Below are positions 31,574 to 43,325 of a DNA stretch of 64,000 nt, in pieces. Location: positions 6,603,131 to 6,667,130 of the forward strand of contig OZ059894.1 of assembly GCA_964057225.1 (NCBI GenBank), read 5' to 3'. The translations under genes and the position numbers were made by a program. The notes beneath the pieces are model-generated. The model was not told the DNA's origin and made no database searches. It saw only the letters and a program-made list of their open reading frames with translations. Numbering within the stretch: position 1 is the stretch's first letter; every line of letters starts with the position of its first letter. This stretch comes from Auanema rhodensis. Taxonomy: Eukaryota > Nematoda > Chromadorea > Rhabditida > Rhabditidae.

Positions 31574-31773
31574 TACGTTTTACGCTTTCTTCAAGTTTTT
31601 AAATGCTCAAGCTACTTCTGAAAATCCATAACTTAATCATACCTTGATTCTTAGGCAACAACAATACTCCACGTTTTCAAGCGTATTTTGAATGATCCAC
31701 GAATTGAATTTCATTGGTCATCATGTAAACGTAATGACTGATTATTAAAGGTTCAAGTTATGTCGATATCATA

Positions 31774-31845
31774 TCCGTTGTGGTCTAGTGGTTAGGATTT
31801 ATGGCTCTCACCCATAAGGCCGGGGTTCGATTCCCCGCAACGGAA
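31774..31845 (+). tRNA. tRNA-Glu(CTC) copy 63
   Basis: Consensus. Confidence 0.95.
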
Positions 31846-32045
31846 TACGTTTTACGCTTTCTTCAAGTTTTTAAATGCTCAAGCAACTTCTGAAGTTCCA
31901 TAACTTAATCATAGATTGATTCTTAGGCAACAACAATACTCCACGTTTTCAAGCGCATTTTGAATGATCCACGAATTGAATTTCATTGGTCATTATGTAA
32001 ACGCAATGACTGATTATGAAAGGTTCAAGTTATGTCGATATCATA

Positions 32046-32117
32046 TCCGTTGTGGTCTAGTGGTTAGGATTTATGGCTCTCACCCATAAGGCCGGGGTTC
32101 GATTCCCCGCAACGGAA
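32046..32117 (+). tRNA. tRNA-Glu(CTC) copy 64
   Basis: Consensus. Confidence 0.95.
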
Positions 32118-32317
32118 TACGTTTTACGCTTTCTTCAAGTTTTTAAATGCTCAAGCAACTTCTGAAGTTCCATAACTTAATCATAGATTGATTCTTAGGC
32201 AACAACAATACTCCACGTTTTCAAGCGCATTTTGAATGATCCACGAATTGAATTTCATTGGTCATCATGTAAACGTAATGACTGATTATTAAAGGTTCAA
32301 GTTATGTCGATATCATA

Positions 32318-32389
32318 TCCGTTGTGGTCTAGTGGTTAGGATTTATGGCTCTCACCCATAAGGCCGGGGTTCGATTCCCCGCAACGGAA
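32318..32389 (+). tRNA. tRNA-Glu(CTC) copy 65
   Basis: Consensus; block duplicate of copy 62. Confidence 0.95.
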
Positions 32390-32589
32390 TACGTTTTACG
32401 CTTTCTTCAAGTTTTTAAATGCTCAAGCTACTTCTGAAAATCCATAACTTAATCATACCTTGATTCTTAGGCAACAACAATACTCCACGTTTTCAAGCGT
32501 ATTTTGAATGATCCACGAATTGAATTTCATTGGTCATCATGTAAACGTAATGACTGATTATTAAAGGTTCAAGTTATGTCGATATCATA

Positions 32590-32661
32590 TCCGTTGTGGT
32601 CTAGTGGTTAGGATTTATGGCTCTCACCCATAAGGCCGGGGTTCGATTCCCCGCAACGGAA
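32590..32661 (+). tRNA. tRNA-Glu(CTC) copy 66
   Basis: Consensus. Confidence 0.95.
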
Positions 32662-32861
32662 TACGTTTTACGCTTTCTTCAAGTTTTTAAATGCTCAAGC
32701 AACTTCTGAAGTTCCATAACTTAATCATAGATTGATTCTTAGGCAACAACAATACTCCACGTTTTCAAGCGCATTTTGAATGATCCACGAATTGAATTTC
32801 ATTGGTCATTATGTAAACGCAATGACTGATTATGAAAGGTTCAAGTTATGTCGATATCATA

Positions 32862-32933
32862 TCCGTTGTGGTCTAGTGGTTAGGATTTATGGCTCTCACC
32901 CATAAGGCCGGGGTTCGATTCCCCGCAACGGAA
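32862..32933 (+). tRNA. tRNA-Glu(CTC) copy 67
   Basis: Consensus. Confidence 0.95.
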
Positions 32934-33133
32934 TACGTTTTACGCTTTCTTCAAGTTTTTAAATGCTCAAGCAACTTCTGAAGTTCCATAACTTAATCAT
33001 AGATTGATTCTTAGGCAACAACAATACTCCACGTTTTCAAGCGCATTTTGAATGATCCACGAATTGAATTTCATTGGTCATCATGTAAACGCAATGACTG
33101 ATTATTAAAGGTTCAAGTTATGTCGATATCATA

Positions 33134-33205
33134 TCCGTTGTGGTCTAGTGGTTAGGATTTATGGCTCTCACCCATAAGGCCGGGGTTCGATTTCCCGCAA
33201 CGGAA
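33134..33205 (+). tRNA. tRNA-Glu(CTC) copy 68, C60T
   Basis: As copies 19 and 29, in a different spacer context. Confidence 0.9.
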
Positions 33206-33404
33206 TACGTTTTACGCTTTCTTCAAGTTTTTAAATGCTCAAGCTACTTCTGAAGTTCCATAAATTAATCATACCTTGATTCTTAGCAACAACAATACTC
33301 CACGTTTTCAAGCGCATTTTGAATGATCCACGAAGTGAATTTCATTGGTCATCATGTAAACGCAATGACTGATTATTAAAGGTTCAAGATATGTCGATAT
33401 CATA

Positions 33405-33476
33405 TCCGTTGTGGTCTAGTGGTTAGGATTTATGGCTCTCACCCATAAGGCCGGGGTTCGATTCCCCGCAACGGAA
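33405..33476 (+). tRNA. tRNA-Glu(CTC) copy 69
   Basis: Consensus. Confidence 0.95.
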
Positions 33477-33676
33477 TACGTTTTACGCTTTCTTCAAGTT
33501 TTTAAATGCTCAAGCAACTTCTGAAGTTCCATAACTTAATCATAGATTGATTCTTAGGCAACAACAATACTCCACGTTTTCAAGCGCATTTTGAATGATC
33601 CACGAATTGAATTTCATTGGTCATCATGTAAACGCAATGACTGATTATTAAAGGTTCAAGATATGTCGATATCATA

Positions 33677-33748
33677 TCCGTTGTGGTCTAGTGGTTAGGA
33701 TTTATGGCTCTCACCCATAAGGCCGGGGTTCGATTCCCCGCAACGGAA
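33677..33748 (+). tRNA. tRNA-Glu(CTC) copy 70
   Basis: Consensus. Confidence 0.95.
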
Positions 33749-33947
33749 TACGTTTTACGCTTTCTTCAAGTTTTTAAATGCTCAAGCTACTTCTGAAGTT
33801 CCATAAATTAATCATACCTTGATTCTTAGCAACAACAATACTCCACGTTTTCAAGCGCATTTTGAATGATCCACGAAGTGAATTTCATTGGTCATCATGT
33901 AAACGCAATGACTGATTATTAAAGGTTCAAGATATGTCGATATCATA

Positions 33948-34019
33948 TCCGTTGTGGTCTAGTGGTTAGGATTTATGGCTCTCACCCATAAGGCCGGGGT
34001 TCGATTCCCCGCAACGGAA
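33948..34019 (+). tRNA. tRNA-Glu(CTC) copy 71
   Basis: Consensus. Confidence 0.95.
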
Positions 34020-34218
34020 TACGTTTTACGCTTTCTTCAAGTTTTTAAATGATCAAGCTACTTCTGAAGTTCCATAACTTAATCATACCTTGATTCTTAG
34101 CAACAACAATACTCCACGTTTTCAAGCGCATTTTGAATGATCCACGAAGTGAATTTCATTGGTCATCATGTAAACGCAATGACTGATTATTAAAGGTTCA
34201 AGTTATGTCGATATCATA

Positions 34219-34290
34219 TCCGTTGTGGTCTAGTGGTTAGGATTTATGGCTCTCACCCATAAGGCCGGGGTTCGATTCCCCGCAACGGAA
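34219..34290 (+). tRNA. tRNA-Glu(CTC) copy 72
   Basis: Consensus. Confidence 0.95.
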
Positions 34291-34490
34291 TACGTTTTAC
34301 GCTTTCTTCAAGTTTTTAAATGATCAAGCTACTTCTGAAGTTCCATAACTTAATCATACCTTGATTCTTAGGCAACAACAATACTCCACGTTTTCAAGCG
34401 CATTTTGAATGATCCACGAATTGAATTTCATTGGTCATCATGTAAACGTAATGACTGATTATTAAAGGTTCAAGTTATGTCGATATCATA

Positions 34491-34562
34491 TCCGTTGTGG
34501 TCTAGTGGTTAGGATTTATGGCTCTCACCCATAAGGCCGGGGTTCGATTCCCCGCAACGGAA
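34491..34562 (+). tRNA. tRNA-Glu(CTC) copy 73
   Basis: Consensus. Confidence 0.95.
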
Positions 34563-34762
34563 TACGTTTTACGCTTTCTTCAAGTTTTTAAATGCTCAAG
34601 CTACTTCTGAAGTTCCATAACTTAATCATAGATTGATTCTTAGGCAACAACAATACTCCACGTTTTCAAGCGCATTTTGAATGATCCACGAATTGAATTT
34701 CATTGGTCATCATGTAAACGTAATGACTGATTATTAAAGGTTCAAGTTATGTCGATATCATA

Positions 34763-34834
34763 TCCGTTGTGGTCTAGTGGTTAGGATTTATGGCTCTCAC
34801 CCATAAGGCCGGGGTTCGATTCCCCGCAACGGAA
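34763..34834 (+). tRNA. tRNA-Glu(CTC) copy 74
   Basis: Consensus. Confidence 0.95.
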
Positions 34835-35034
34835 TACGTTTTACGCTTTCTTCAAGTTTTTAAATGCTCAAGCTACTTCTGAAAATCCATAACTTAATCA
34901 TACCTTGATTCTTAGGCAACAACAATACTCCACGTTTTCAAGCGCATTTTGAATGATCCACGAATTGAATTTCATTGGTCATCATGTAAACGTAATGACT
35001 GATTATTAAAGGTTCAAGTTATGTCGATATCATA

Positions 35035-35106
35035 TCCGTTGTGGTCTAGTGGTTAGGATTTATCGCTCTCACCCATAAGGCCGGGGTTCGATTCCCCGCA
35101 ACGGAA
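35035..35106 (+). tRNA. tRNA-Glu(CTC) copy 75, G30C
   Basis: G30 to C mismatches C40 in the anticodon stem. Confidence 0.85.
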
Positions 35107-35306
35107 TACGTTTTACGCTTTCTTCAAGTTTTTAAATGCTCAAGCTACTTCTGAAGTTCCATAACTTAATCATACCTTGATTCTTAGGCAACAACAATAC
35201 TCCACGTTTTCAAGCGCATTTTGAATGATCCACGAATTGAATTTCATTGGTCATCATGTAAACGTAATGACTGATTATTAAAGGTTCAAGTTATGTCGAT
35301 ATCATA

Positions 35307-35378
35307 TCCGTTGTCGTCTAGTGGTTAGGATTTATGGCTCTCACCCATAAGGCCGGGGTTCGATTCCCCGCAACGGAA
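35307..35378 (+). tRNA. tRNA-Glu(CTC) copy 76, G9C
   Basis: Change inside the A box; same in copy 83. Confidence 0.88.
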
Positions 35379-35578
35379 TACGTTTTACGCTTTCTTCAAG
35401 TTTTTAAATGCTCAAGCTACTTCTGAAGTTCCATAACTTAATCATAGATTGATTCTAAGGCAACAACAATACTCCACGTTTTCAAGCGCATTTTGAATGA
35501 TCCACGAATTGAATTTCATTGGTCATTATGTAAACACAATGACTGATTATGAAAGGTTCAAGTTATGTCGATATCATA

Positions 35579-35650
35579 TCCGTTGTGGTCTAGTGGTTAG
35601 GATTTATGGCTCTCACCCATAAGGCCGGGGTTCGATTCCCCGCAACGGAA
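35579..35650 (+). tRNA. tRNA-Glu(CTC) copy 77
   Basis: Consensus. Confidence 0.95.
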
Positions 35651-35849
35651 TACGTTTTACGCTTTCTTCAAGTTTTTAAATGCTCAAGCTACTTCTGAAG
35701 TTCCATAAATTAATCATACCTTGATTCTTAGCAACAACAATACTCCACGTTTTCAAGCGCATTTTGAATGATCCACGAAGTGAATTTCATTGGTCATCAT
35801 GTAAACGCAATGACTGATTATTAAAGGTTCAAGATATGTCGATATCATA

Positions 35850-35921
35850 TCCGTTGTGGTCTAGTGGTTAGGATTTATGGCTCTCACCCATAAGGCCGGG
35901 GTTCGATTCCCCGCAACGGAA
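35850..35921 (+). tRNA. tRNA-Glu(CTC) copy 78
   Basis: Consensus. Confidence 0.95.
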
Positions 35922-36120
35922 TACGTTTTACGCTTTCTTCAAGTTTTTAAATGATCAAGCTACTTCTGAAGTTCCATAACTTAATCATACCTTGATTCTT
36001 AGCAACAACAATACTCCACGTTTTCAAGCGCATTTTGAATGATCCACGAAGTGAATTTCATTGGTCATCATGTAAACGCAATGACTGATTATTAAAGGTT
36101 CAAGTTATGTCGATATCATA

Positions 36121-36192
36121 TCCGTTGTGGTCTAGTGGTTAGGATTTATGGCTCTCACCCATAAGGCCGGGGTTCGATTCCCCGCAACGGAA
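36121..36192 (+). tRNA. tRNA-Glu(CTC) copy 79
   Basis: Consensus. Confidence 0.95.
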
Positions 36193-36392
36193 TACGTTTT
36201 ACGCTTTCTTCAAGTTTTTAAATGATCAAGCTACTTCTGAAGTTCCATAACTTAATCATACCTTGATTCTTAGGCAACAACAATACTCCACGTTTTCAAG
36301 CGCATTTTGAATGATCCACGAATTGAATTTCATTGGTCATCATGTAAACGTAATGACTGATTATTAAAGGTTCAAGTTATGTCGATATCATA

Positions 36393-36464
36393 TCCGTTGT
36401 GGTCTAGTGGTTAGGATTTATGGCTCTCACCCATAAGGCCGGGGTTCGATTCCCCGCAACGGAA
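36393..36464 (+). tRNA. tRNA-Glu(CTC) copy 80
   Basis: Consensus. Confidence 0.95.
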
Positions 36465-36664
36465 TACGTTTTACGCTTTCTTCAAGTTTTTAAATGCTCA
36501 AGCTACTTCTGAAGTTCCATAACTTAATCATAGATTGATTCTTAGGCAACAACAATACTCCACGTTTTCAAGCGCATTTTGAATGATCCACGAATTGAAT
36601 TTCATTGGTCATCATGTAAACGTAATGACTGATTATTAAAGGTTCAAGTTATGTCGATATCATA

Positions 36665-36736
36665 TCCGTTGTGGTCTAGTGGTTAGGATTTATGGCTCTC
36701 ACCCATAAGGCCGGGGTTCGATTCCCCGCAACGGAA
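36665..36736 (+). tRNA. tRNA-Glu(CTC) copy 81
   Basis: Consensus. Confidence 0.95.
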
Positions 36737-36936
36737 TACGTTTTACGCTTTCTTCAAGTTTTTAAATGCTCAAGCTACTTCTGAAAATCCATAACTTAAT
36801 CATACCTTGATTCTTAGGCAACAACAATACTCCACGTTTTCAAGCGCATTTTGAATGATCCACGAATTGAATTTCATTGGTCATTATGTAAACGCAATGA
36901 CTGATTATGAAAGGTTCAAGTTATGTCGATATCATA

Positions 36937-37008
36937 TCCGTTGTGGTCTAGTGGTTAGGATTTATGGCTCTCACCCATAAGGCCGGGGTTCGATTCCCCG
37001 CAACGGAA
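36937..37008 (+). tRNA. tRNA-Glu(CTC) copy 82
   Basis: Consensus. Confidence 0.95.
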
Positions 37009-37208
37009 TACGTTTTACGCTTTCTTCAAGTTTTTAAATGCTCAAGCTACTTCTGAAGTTCCATAACTTAATCATACCTTGATTCTTAGGCAACAACAAT
37101 ACTCCACGTTTTCAAGCGCATTTTGAATGATCCACGAATTGAATTTCATTGGTCATCATGTAAACGTAATGACTGATTATTAAAGGTTCAAGTTATGTCG
37201 ATATCATA

Positions 37209-37280
37209 TCCGTTGTCGTCTAGTGGTTAGGATTTATGGCTCTCACCCATAAGGCCGGGGTTCGATTCCCCGCAACGGAA
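37209..37280 (+). tRNA. tRNA-Glu(CTC) copy 83, G9C
   Basis: Block duplicate of copy 76, 1902 bp away. Confidence 0.88.
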
Positions 37281-37480
37281 TACGTTTTACGCTTTCTTCA
37301 AGTTTTTAAATGCTCAAGCTACTTCTGAAGTTCCATAACTTAATCATAGATTGATTCTAAGGCAACAACAATACTCCACGTTTTCAAGCGCATTTTGAAT
37401 GATCCACGAATTGAATTTCATTGGTCATTATGTAAACACAATGACTGATTATGAAAGGTTCAAGTTATGTCGATATCATA

Positions 37481-37552
37481 TCCGTTGTGGTCTAGTGGTT
37501 AGGATTTATGGCTCTCACCCATAAGGCCGGGGTTCGATTCCCCGCAACGGAA
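37481..37552 (+). tRNA. tRNA-Glu(CTC) copy 84
   Basis: Consensus. Confidence 0.95.
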
Positions 37553-37752
37553 TACGTTTTACGCTTTCTTCAAGTTTTTAAATGCTCAAGCTACTTCTGA
37601 AGTTCCATAACTTAATCATAGATTGATTCTTAGGCAACAACAATACTCCACGTTTTCAAGCGCATTTTGAATGATCCACGAATTGAATTTCATTGGTCAT
37701 CATGTAAACGTAATGACTGATTATTAAAGGTTCAAGTTATGTCGATATCATA

Positions 37753-37824
37753 TCCGTTGTGGTCTAGTGGTTAGGATTTATGGCTCTCACCCATAAGGCC
37801 GGGGTTCGATTCCCCGCAACGGAA
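37753..37824 (+). tRNA. tRNA-Glu(CTC) copy 85
   Basis: Consensus. Confidence 0.95.
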
Positions 37825-38024
37825 TACGTTTTACGCTTTCTTCAAGTTTTTAAATGCTCAAGCTACTTCTGAAGTTCCATAACTTAATCATACCTTGATT
37901 CTTAGGCAACAACAATACTCCACGTTTTCAAGCGCATTTTGAATGATCCACGAATTGAATTTCATTGGTCATTATGTAAACGCAATGACTGATTATGAAA
38001 GGTTCAAGTTATGTCGATATCATA

Positions 38025-38096
38025 TCCGTTGTGGTCTAGTGGTTAGGATTTATGGCTCTCACCCATAAGGCCGGGGTTCGATTCCCCGCAACGGAA
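38025..38096 (+). tRNA. tRNA-Glu(CTC) copy 86
   Basis: Consensus. Confidence 0.95.
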
Positions 38097-38296
38097 TACG
38101 TTTTACGCTTTCTTCAAGTTTTTAAATGCTCAAGCTACTTCTGAAGTTCCATAACTTAATCATACCTTGATTCTTAGGCAACAACAATACTCCACGTTTT
38201 CAAGCGCATTTTGAATGATCCACGAATTGAATTTCATTGGTCATCATGTAAACGTAATGACTGATTATTAAAGGTTCAAGTTATGTCGATATCATA

Positions 38297-38368
38297 TCCG
38301 TTGTGGTCTAGTGGTTAGGATTTATGGCTCTCACCCATAAGGCCGGGGTTCGATTCCCCGCAACGGAA
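38297..38368 (+). tRNA. tRNA-Glu(CTC) copy 87
   Basis: Consensus. Confidence 0.95.
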
Positions 38369-38568
38369 TACGTTTTACGCTTTCTTCAAGTTTTTAAATG
38401 CTCAAGCTACTTCTGAAGTTCCATAACTTAATCATAGATTGATTCTTAGGCAACAACAATACTCCACGTTTTCAAGCGCATTTTGAATGATCCACGAATT
38501 GAATTTCATTGGTCATCATGTAAACGTAATGACTGATTATTAAAGGTTCAAGTTATGTCGATATCATA

Positions 38569-38640
38569 TCCGTTGTGGTCTAGTGGTTAGGATTTATGGC
38601 TCTCACCCATAAGGCCGGGGTTCGATTCCCCGCAACGGAA
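38569..38640 (+). tRNA. tRNA-Glu(CTC) copy 88
   Basis: Consensus. Confidence 0.95.
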
Positions 38641-38839
38641 TACGTTTTACACTTTCTTCAAGTTTTTAAATGCTCAAGCTACTTCTGAAGTTCCATAACT
38701 TAATCATAGATTGATTCTTAGCAACAACAATACTCCACGTTTTCAAGCGCATTTTGAATGATCCACGAATTGAATTTCATTGGTCATCATGTAAACGTAA
38801 TGACTGATTATTAAAGGTTCAAGTTATGTCGATATCATA

Positions 38840-38911
38840 TCCGTTGTGGTCTAGTGGTTAGGATTTATGGCTCTCACCCATAAGGCCGGGGTTCGATTCC
38901 CCGCAACGGAA
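38840..38911 (+). tRNA. tRNA-Glu(CTC) copy 89
   Basis: Consensus. Confidence 0.95.
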
Positions 38912-39111
38912 TACGTTTTACGCTTTCTTCAAGTTTTTAAATGCTCAAGCTACTTCTGAAGTTCCATAACTTAATCATACCTTGATTCTTAGGCAACAAC
39001 AATACTCCACGTTTTCAAGCGCATTTTGAATGATCCACGAATTGAATTTCATTGGTCATCATGTAAACGCAATGACTGATTATTAAAGGTTCAAGTTATG
39101 ACGATATCATA

Positions 39112-39183
39112 TCCGTTGTGGTCTAGTGGTTAGGATTTATGGCTCTCACCCATAAGGCCGGGGTTCGATTCCCCGCAACGGAA
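39112..39183 (+). tRNA. tRNA-Glu(CTC) copy 90
   Basis: Consensus. Confidence 0.95.
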
Positions 39184-39383
39184 TACGTTTTACGCTTTCT
39201 TCAAGTTTTTAAATGCTCAAGCTACTTCTGAAGTTCCATAACTTAATCATACCTTGATTCTTAGGCAACAACAATACTCCACGTTTTCAAGCGCATTTTG
39301 AATGATCCACGAATTGAATTTCATTGGTCATCATGTAAACGCAATGACTGATTATTAAAGGTTCAAGTTATGACGATATCATA

Positions 39384-39455
39384 TCCGTTGTGGTCTAGTG
39401 GTTAGGATTTATGGCTCTCACCCATAAGGCCGGGGTTCGATTCCCCGCAACGGAA
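39384..39455 (+). tRNA. tRNA-Glu(CTC) copy 91
   Basis: Consensus. Confidence 0.95.
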
Positions 39456-39655
39456 TACGTTTTACGCTTTCTTCAAGTTTTTAAATGCTCAAGCTACTTC
39501 TGAAGTTCCATAAATTAATCATAGATTGATTCTTAGGCAACAACAATACTCCACGTTTTCAAGCGCATTTTGAATGATCCACGAATTGAATTTCATTGGT
39601 CATCATGTAAACGCAATGACTGATTATTAAAGGTTCAAGTTATGACGATATCATA

Positions 39656-39727
39656 TCCGTTGTGGTCTAGTGGTTAGGATTTATGGCTCTCACCCATAAG
39701 GCCGGGGTTCGATTCCCCGCAACGGAA
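39656..39727 (+). tRNA. tRNA-Glu(CTC) copy 92
   Basis: Consensus gene, but the proximal terminator TTTT is changed to CTTT; termination would fall to the TTTTT run further on. Confidence 0.93.
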
Positions 39728-39927
39728 TACGCTTTACGCTTTCTTCAAGTTTTTAAATGCTCAAGCTACTTCTGAAGTTCCATAACTTAATCATACCTTG
39801 ATTCTTAGGCAACAACAATACTCCACGTTTTCAAGCGCATTTTGAATGATCCACGAATTGAATTTCATTGGTCATCATGTAAACGCAATGACTGATTATT
39901 AAAGGTTCAAGTTATGACGATATCATA

Positions 39928-39999
39928 TCCGTTGTGGTCTAGTGGTTAGGATTTATGGCTCTCACCCATAAGGCCGGGGTTCGATTCCCCGCAACGGAA
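39928..39999 (+). tRNA. tRNA-Glu(CTC) copy 93
   Basis: Consensus. Confidence 0.95.
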
Positions 40000-40198
40000 T
40001 ACGTTTTACGCTTTCTTCAAGTTTTTAAATGCTCAAGCTACTTCTGAAGTTCCATAACTTAATCATACCTTGATTCTTAGCAACAACAATACTCCACGTT
40101 TTCAAGCGCATTTTGAATGATCCACGAAGTGAATTTCATTGGTCATCATGTAAACGCAATGACTGATTATTAAAGGTTCAAGATATGTCGATATCATA

Positions 40199-40270
40199 TC
40201 CGTTGTGGTCTAGTGGTTAGGATTTATGGCTCTCACCCATAAGGCCGGGGTTCGATTCCCCGCAACGGAA
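40199..40270 (+). tRNA. tRNA-Glu(CTC) copy 94
   Basis: Consensus. Confidence 0.95.
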
Positions 40271-40478
40271 TACGTTTTACGCTTTCTTCAAGTTTTTAAA
40301 TGATCAAGCTACTTCTGAAGTTCCATAACTTAATCATACCTTGATTCTTAGCAACAACAATACTCCACGTTTTCAAGCGCATTTTGAATGATCCACGAAT
40401 TGAATTTCATTTGTCATCATGTAAACGCAATGACTGATTATTAAAGGTTCAAGTTATGACGATATCATATCCGTTGTG

Positions 40479-40482
40479 GTCT
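40479..40482. repeat. Target-site duplication GTCT, left of element B
   Basis: Bases 10 to 13 of tRNA copy 95; repeated at 43663 to 43666. A 5-bp reading (GGTCT) is also possible because the element end shares a G. Confidence 0.85.
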
Positions 40483-40586
40483 CGTTCCATTCGGAAATCA
40501 ATACGTAGCAGGCGGGTTAGAATCAGACGACATGAGGCTGAGAGAGGACGACACGCCCTTCATATGGAACACAGACTTCAGCTTTG
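40483..40586 (+). repeat. Truncated 5' LTR of element B
   Basis: Identical by eye to the first 104 bp of the 3' LTR (43326 to 43429). After CAGCTTTG the sequence jumps into pol instead of continuing CCTTATGG, which marks the deletion junction. Confidence 0.9.
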
Positions 40587-42630
40587 GAAATTTATTAAGG
40601 ATTTTGCACACATCGCAAGCCCTTTATACGACCTTACAAAACTTGATGTGGAATTTCAATGGAATGACAAAAGTCAACAAGCTGTTGATACACTAAAAAG
40701 AAAATTGATCCAAGCACCGGTCTTAAAACCACCAAGATCAGACCGTATGTTCATTATAGAAAGTGACGGTAGTAATATCGCAGTGGGAGCAGTGTTATTA
40801 CAACCTGAAGATCCCAATGAACCACTCAAAAATTTACATCCAATTGCATTTGCAAGCCGTAAACTTGTAAAAGCGGAACGCAACTATGCTCCTATTGAAA
40901 TAGAAGCGTTAGGACTCGTATACGCTTTAGCTCAGTTTCGAACATATATACTTGGATCACATACAATCTGTATCACAGACCATCGACCATTAACAAGCTT
41001 ATTGACTCGTAGAGACCTTTTTGGAAGACTAGCAAAATTTCAATTAGTCATACAGGAATACGATATCGAGATAAGATACCGAGAAGGCAGACTAAACAAA
41101 GTCTGTGATGCTCTCTCACGATACATTGGAGATGAAGCAAACGATCCTAAACCGGAAAAGAAAAAGAAAACAAAAGAAATTCCGAAAGCTCAAATTAATT
41201 TCGTTAATGTACCTGACATTAGAGCAATTCAAGAGGATACACCTTGGATAAAGAGAACTATCGCCGAAATAGAATACAGAGCGAAAAAGAACATGCTTTC
41301 TAATGATCGTTATTGTGTCATTGACAACATGTTATACACAAAACCAAGCAGAGAACGACCACACCCAGCTTTGATTTTACCAAGGGAAAGCAAGCTTATC
41401 AACAAGGTTATCGAAGAATTTCACGAAGACCCAGCAATTGGAGCACATCAAGGAATTAACAAAACTAAAGAAGCCATACTACGAAGATTTTGCTGGACAA
41501 ATATGCAAACGGACATAGCAAGTTTTGTGAAACAATGCGTTAAATGCGCACAAAGGAAGAAAGATCCTCACGCTATGACCGTTCAGCCTATGGGTCAATT
41601 TGAAATACCATCAAAACCATTTGAGAGAATACATATGGATATTATGGGACCATTCCCTACTTCAAAAAGAAACAACAATTATGTCCTAACAATACAAGAT
41701 TCATTCTCCAAATGGGCGACAACCATCGCTATACCAACAATTGTCACCGATGTCATCATTGATAGATTCCTCAGGAATTTCGTATATATTTTTGGACCAC
41801 CAAATCGTTTAATAACCGATCGTGGATCTAATTTTGTATCGAAGAAATTTGAAGAAATGTGTGAAAAACTTGGCATTAAACACGAGCCAACACTCCCACA
41901 TCAGAAAAACTCTAATGGACAAGTCGAAAGACTACACAGAACGCTAGAAGAAGGATTAACACACTATCTCAACGAAGACGTAACTGATTGGGACATGTAT
42001 TTACCAAAAATTACTTTTGCGTTAAATACAATAACACACGCAACCACAGGAATCTCTCCATACATAGCATTATTCGGAAAAGAAAGTCGTATGAGATTAG
42101 ACAAAGAATTATTCCCCGAGACATTACAACCAGAGATCTTGGAAGAAATTGAGAATACCGAATATATCAGAGGAGAAAGAAGAACCATCATTCAAGAAAA
42201 TCTTGCAAAACATCAAGAAACCGCGAAGAGAAAACATGATGGACGACAACGAATAGAAGAAAGAGATATCCGAAAAGGAGACCAAGTTATGTTAGCAATT
42301 AAAGCGCATAAACCAGGTCAAAAGCTTCGCAAATCATATGATGGACCATTTGAAGTCATCAACGTTGAAGGAAACATGGTACAACTCAAGAATCCATTTG
42401 GAAAAATTCAAGACGTACACAAAGACAATCTCAAACTTTTTGAACGCAAAATGGACCATACAATCGCTCAAAACACGCGATCAAATACAACGACTTATGA
42501 CACGGACGACGACAGCGATATTGAGATCATAAAAGTCATAAATGGTAACGATAACTATGACTCTAGTGAAGAAACAGAACCAGAAGACCCATCGGACCAA
42601 AATTGGCTACCACCAAGAAGAAGACGATGA
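40587..42630 (+). pseudogene. Ty3/gypsy pol fragment: RNase H and integrase
   Basis: About 680 codons without stops, ending in TGA. It starts in the connection after reverse transcriptase (FAHIASPLYDLTK). RNase H follows with FIIESDGS, the IEIEALGLVYA helix and ITDHRPL. The integrase zinc finger (FHEDPAIGAHQG ... FVKQCVKC) is near 41420 to 41560. The integrase core has all three acidic residues: HMDIMGPF near 41639, LITDRGSNF near 41819 and NGQVERLHRTL near 41929. A C-terminal basic domain follows (KSYDGPFEVI). The frame also stays open upstream through the LTR remnant to an ATG at 40456 in array DNA, an accident of the deletion. No protease or polymerase, so a remnant despite the open frame. 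Confidence 0.9.
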
Positions 42631-43325
42631 AAGAAATAATTTCGAGATTGATAAAATTATTGTAAAACTTTGTATCAACTCTCTTTTAAAAAACCAGAGC
42701 TATTAATATTATTATATCATTGAAAAACTTGAGTAAGACGAGATGTAAGCTAATAATCAAAAAGCATTTCAGTTTCAAAGCATATATGATTATAAAACTT
42801 CATCAATTTCAAATAATTTCCCGTAAATAAAGAAGAAATGAAAGATAAGAGACATTATATTGCATATTCATCTGAGCAACAGTCCTTATCAAGTAGTTAA
42901 TGATTCAATTCCGGAAATTATATGGGATTTAGTTTAATTTTTTTATTATTACAATTCGCTTTGAATACGCTGAAGAAACATGCTAGCTCCATCGATAATA
43001 TAGCATGACTCTCGTTTCTCTATACTCAAACAAGTTAGACATGCAGCGTCGTGCCTAAAAAGCTATTTTGCGCACTCTCGCTGACAAAATATAGCCCTGG
43101 TATTCTAAAAGATTGTTTTATTCCTTAATATTCATGTATTTTCAAATAATTTTTATTAAATTATTTTCAGATAATATTGTTTAACACTATATTGTAATTT
43201 ATCTTTACTATTTTTATGTTAACATTGTAATTTTTATTTTTTAAAACTAAACCTTCTGCTACGATTGGAACAAGCCACATATTTTGCTATTCGCGAGGAC
43301 GCGACATAAACTCGAAAAAATGGCA
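42631..43325 (+). other. 3' non-coding region of element B
   Basis: 695 bp, AT-rich, with no ORF and no envelope region. Ends in a weakly purine-rich CTCGAAAAAATGGCA directly before the LTR, a possible polypurine primer site. Confidence 0.6.

Larger units (their letters stand above)
15162..40482 (+). repeat. tRNA-Glu tandem array, main segment (copies 2 to 95)
   Basis: Head-to-tail units, each one tRNA plus about 200 nt of spacer. tRNA starts are 272 bp apart in most units. 17 intervals are 271 (one G lost in CTTAGGCAAC) and three are 261 (an 11-nt loss after TACGTTTTA). The 93 intervals sum exactly to the measured 25,246 bp. The spacer carries a TTTT terminator, a TTTTT run about 20 nt on, and a GTCATT...AATGAC inverted repeat about 60 nt ahead of the next tRNA in many units. 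No other gene is visible in the spacer. About ten spacer positions occur in two states, mixed between units. Confidence 0.95.

Noticed and set aside
40456..40586. N-terminus of the open frame at element B (ATG 40456)
   Set aside because: These codons come from array DNA, half a tRNA gene and the LTR remnant. The frame is open by chance through the deletion junction.
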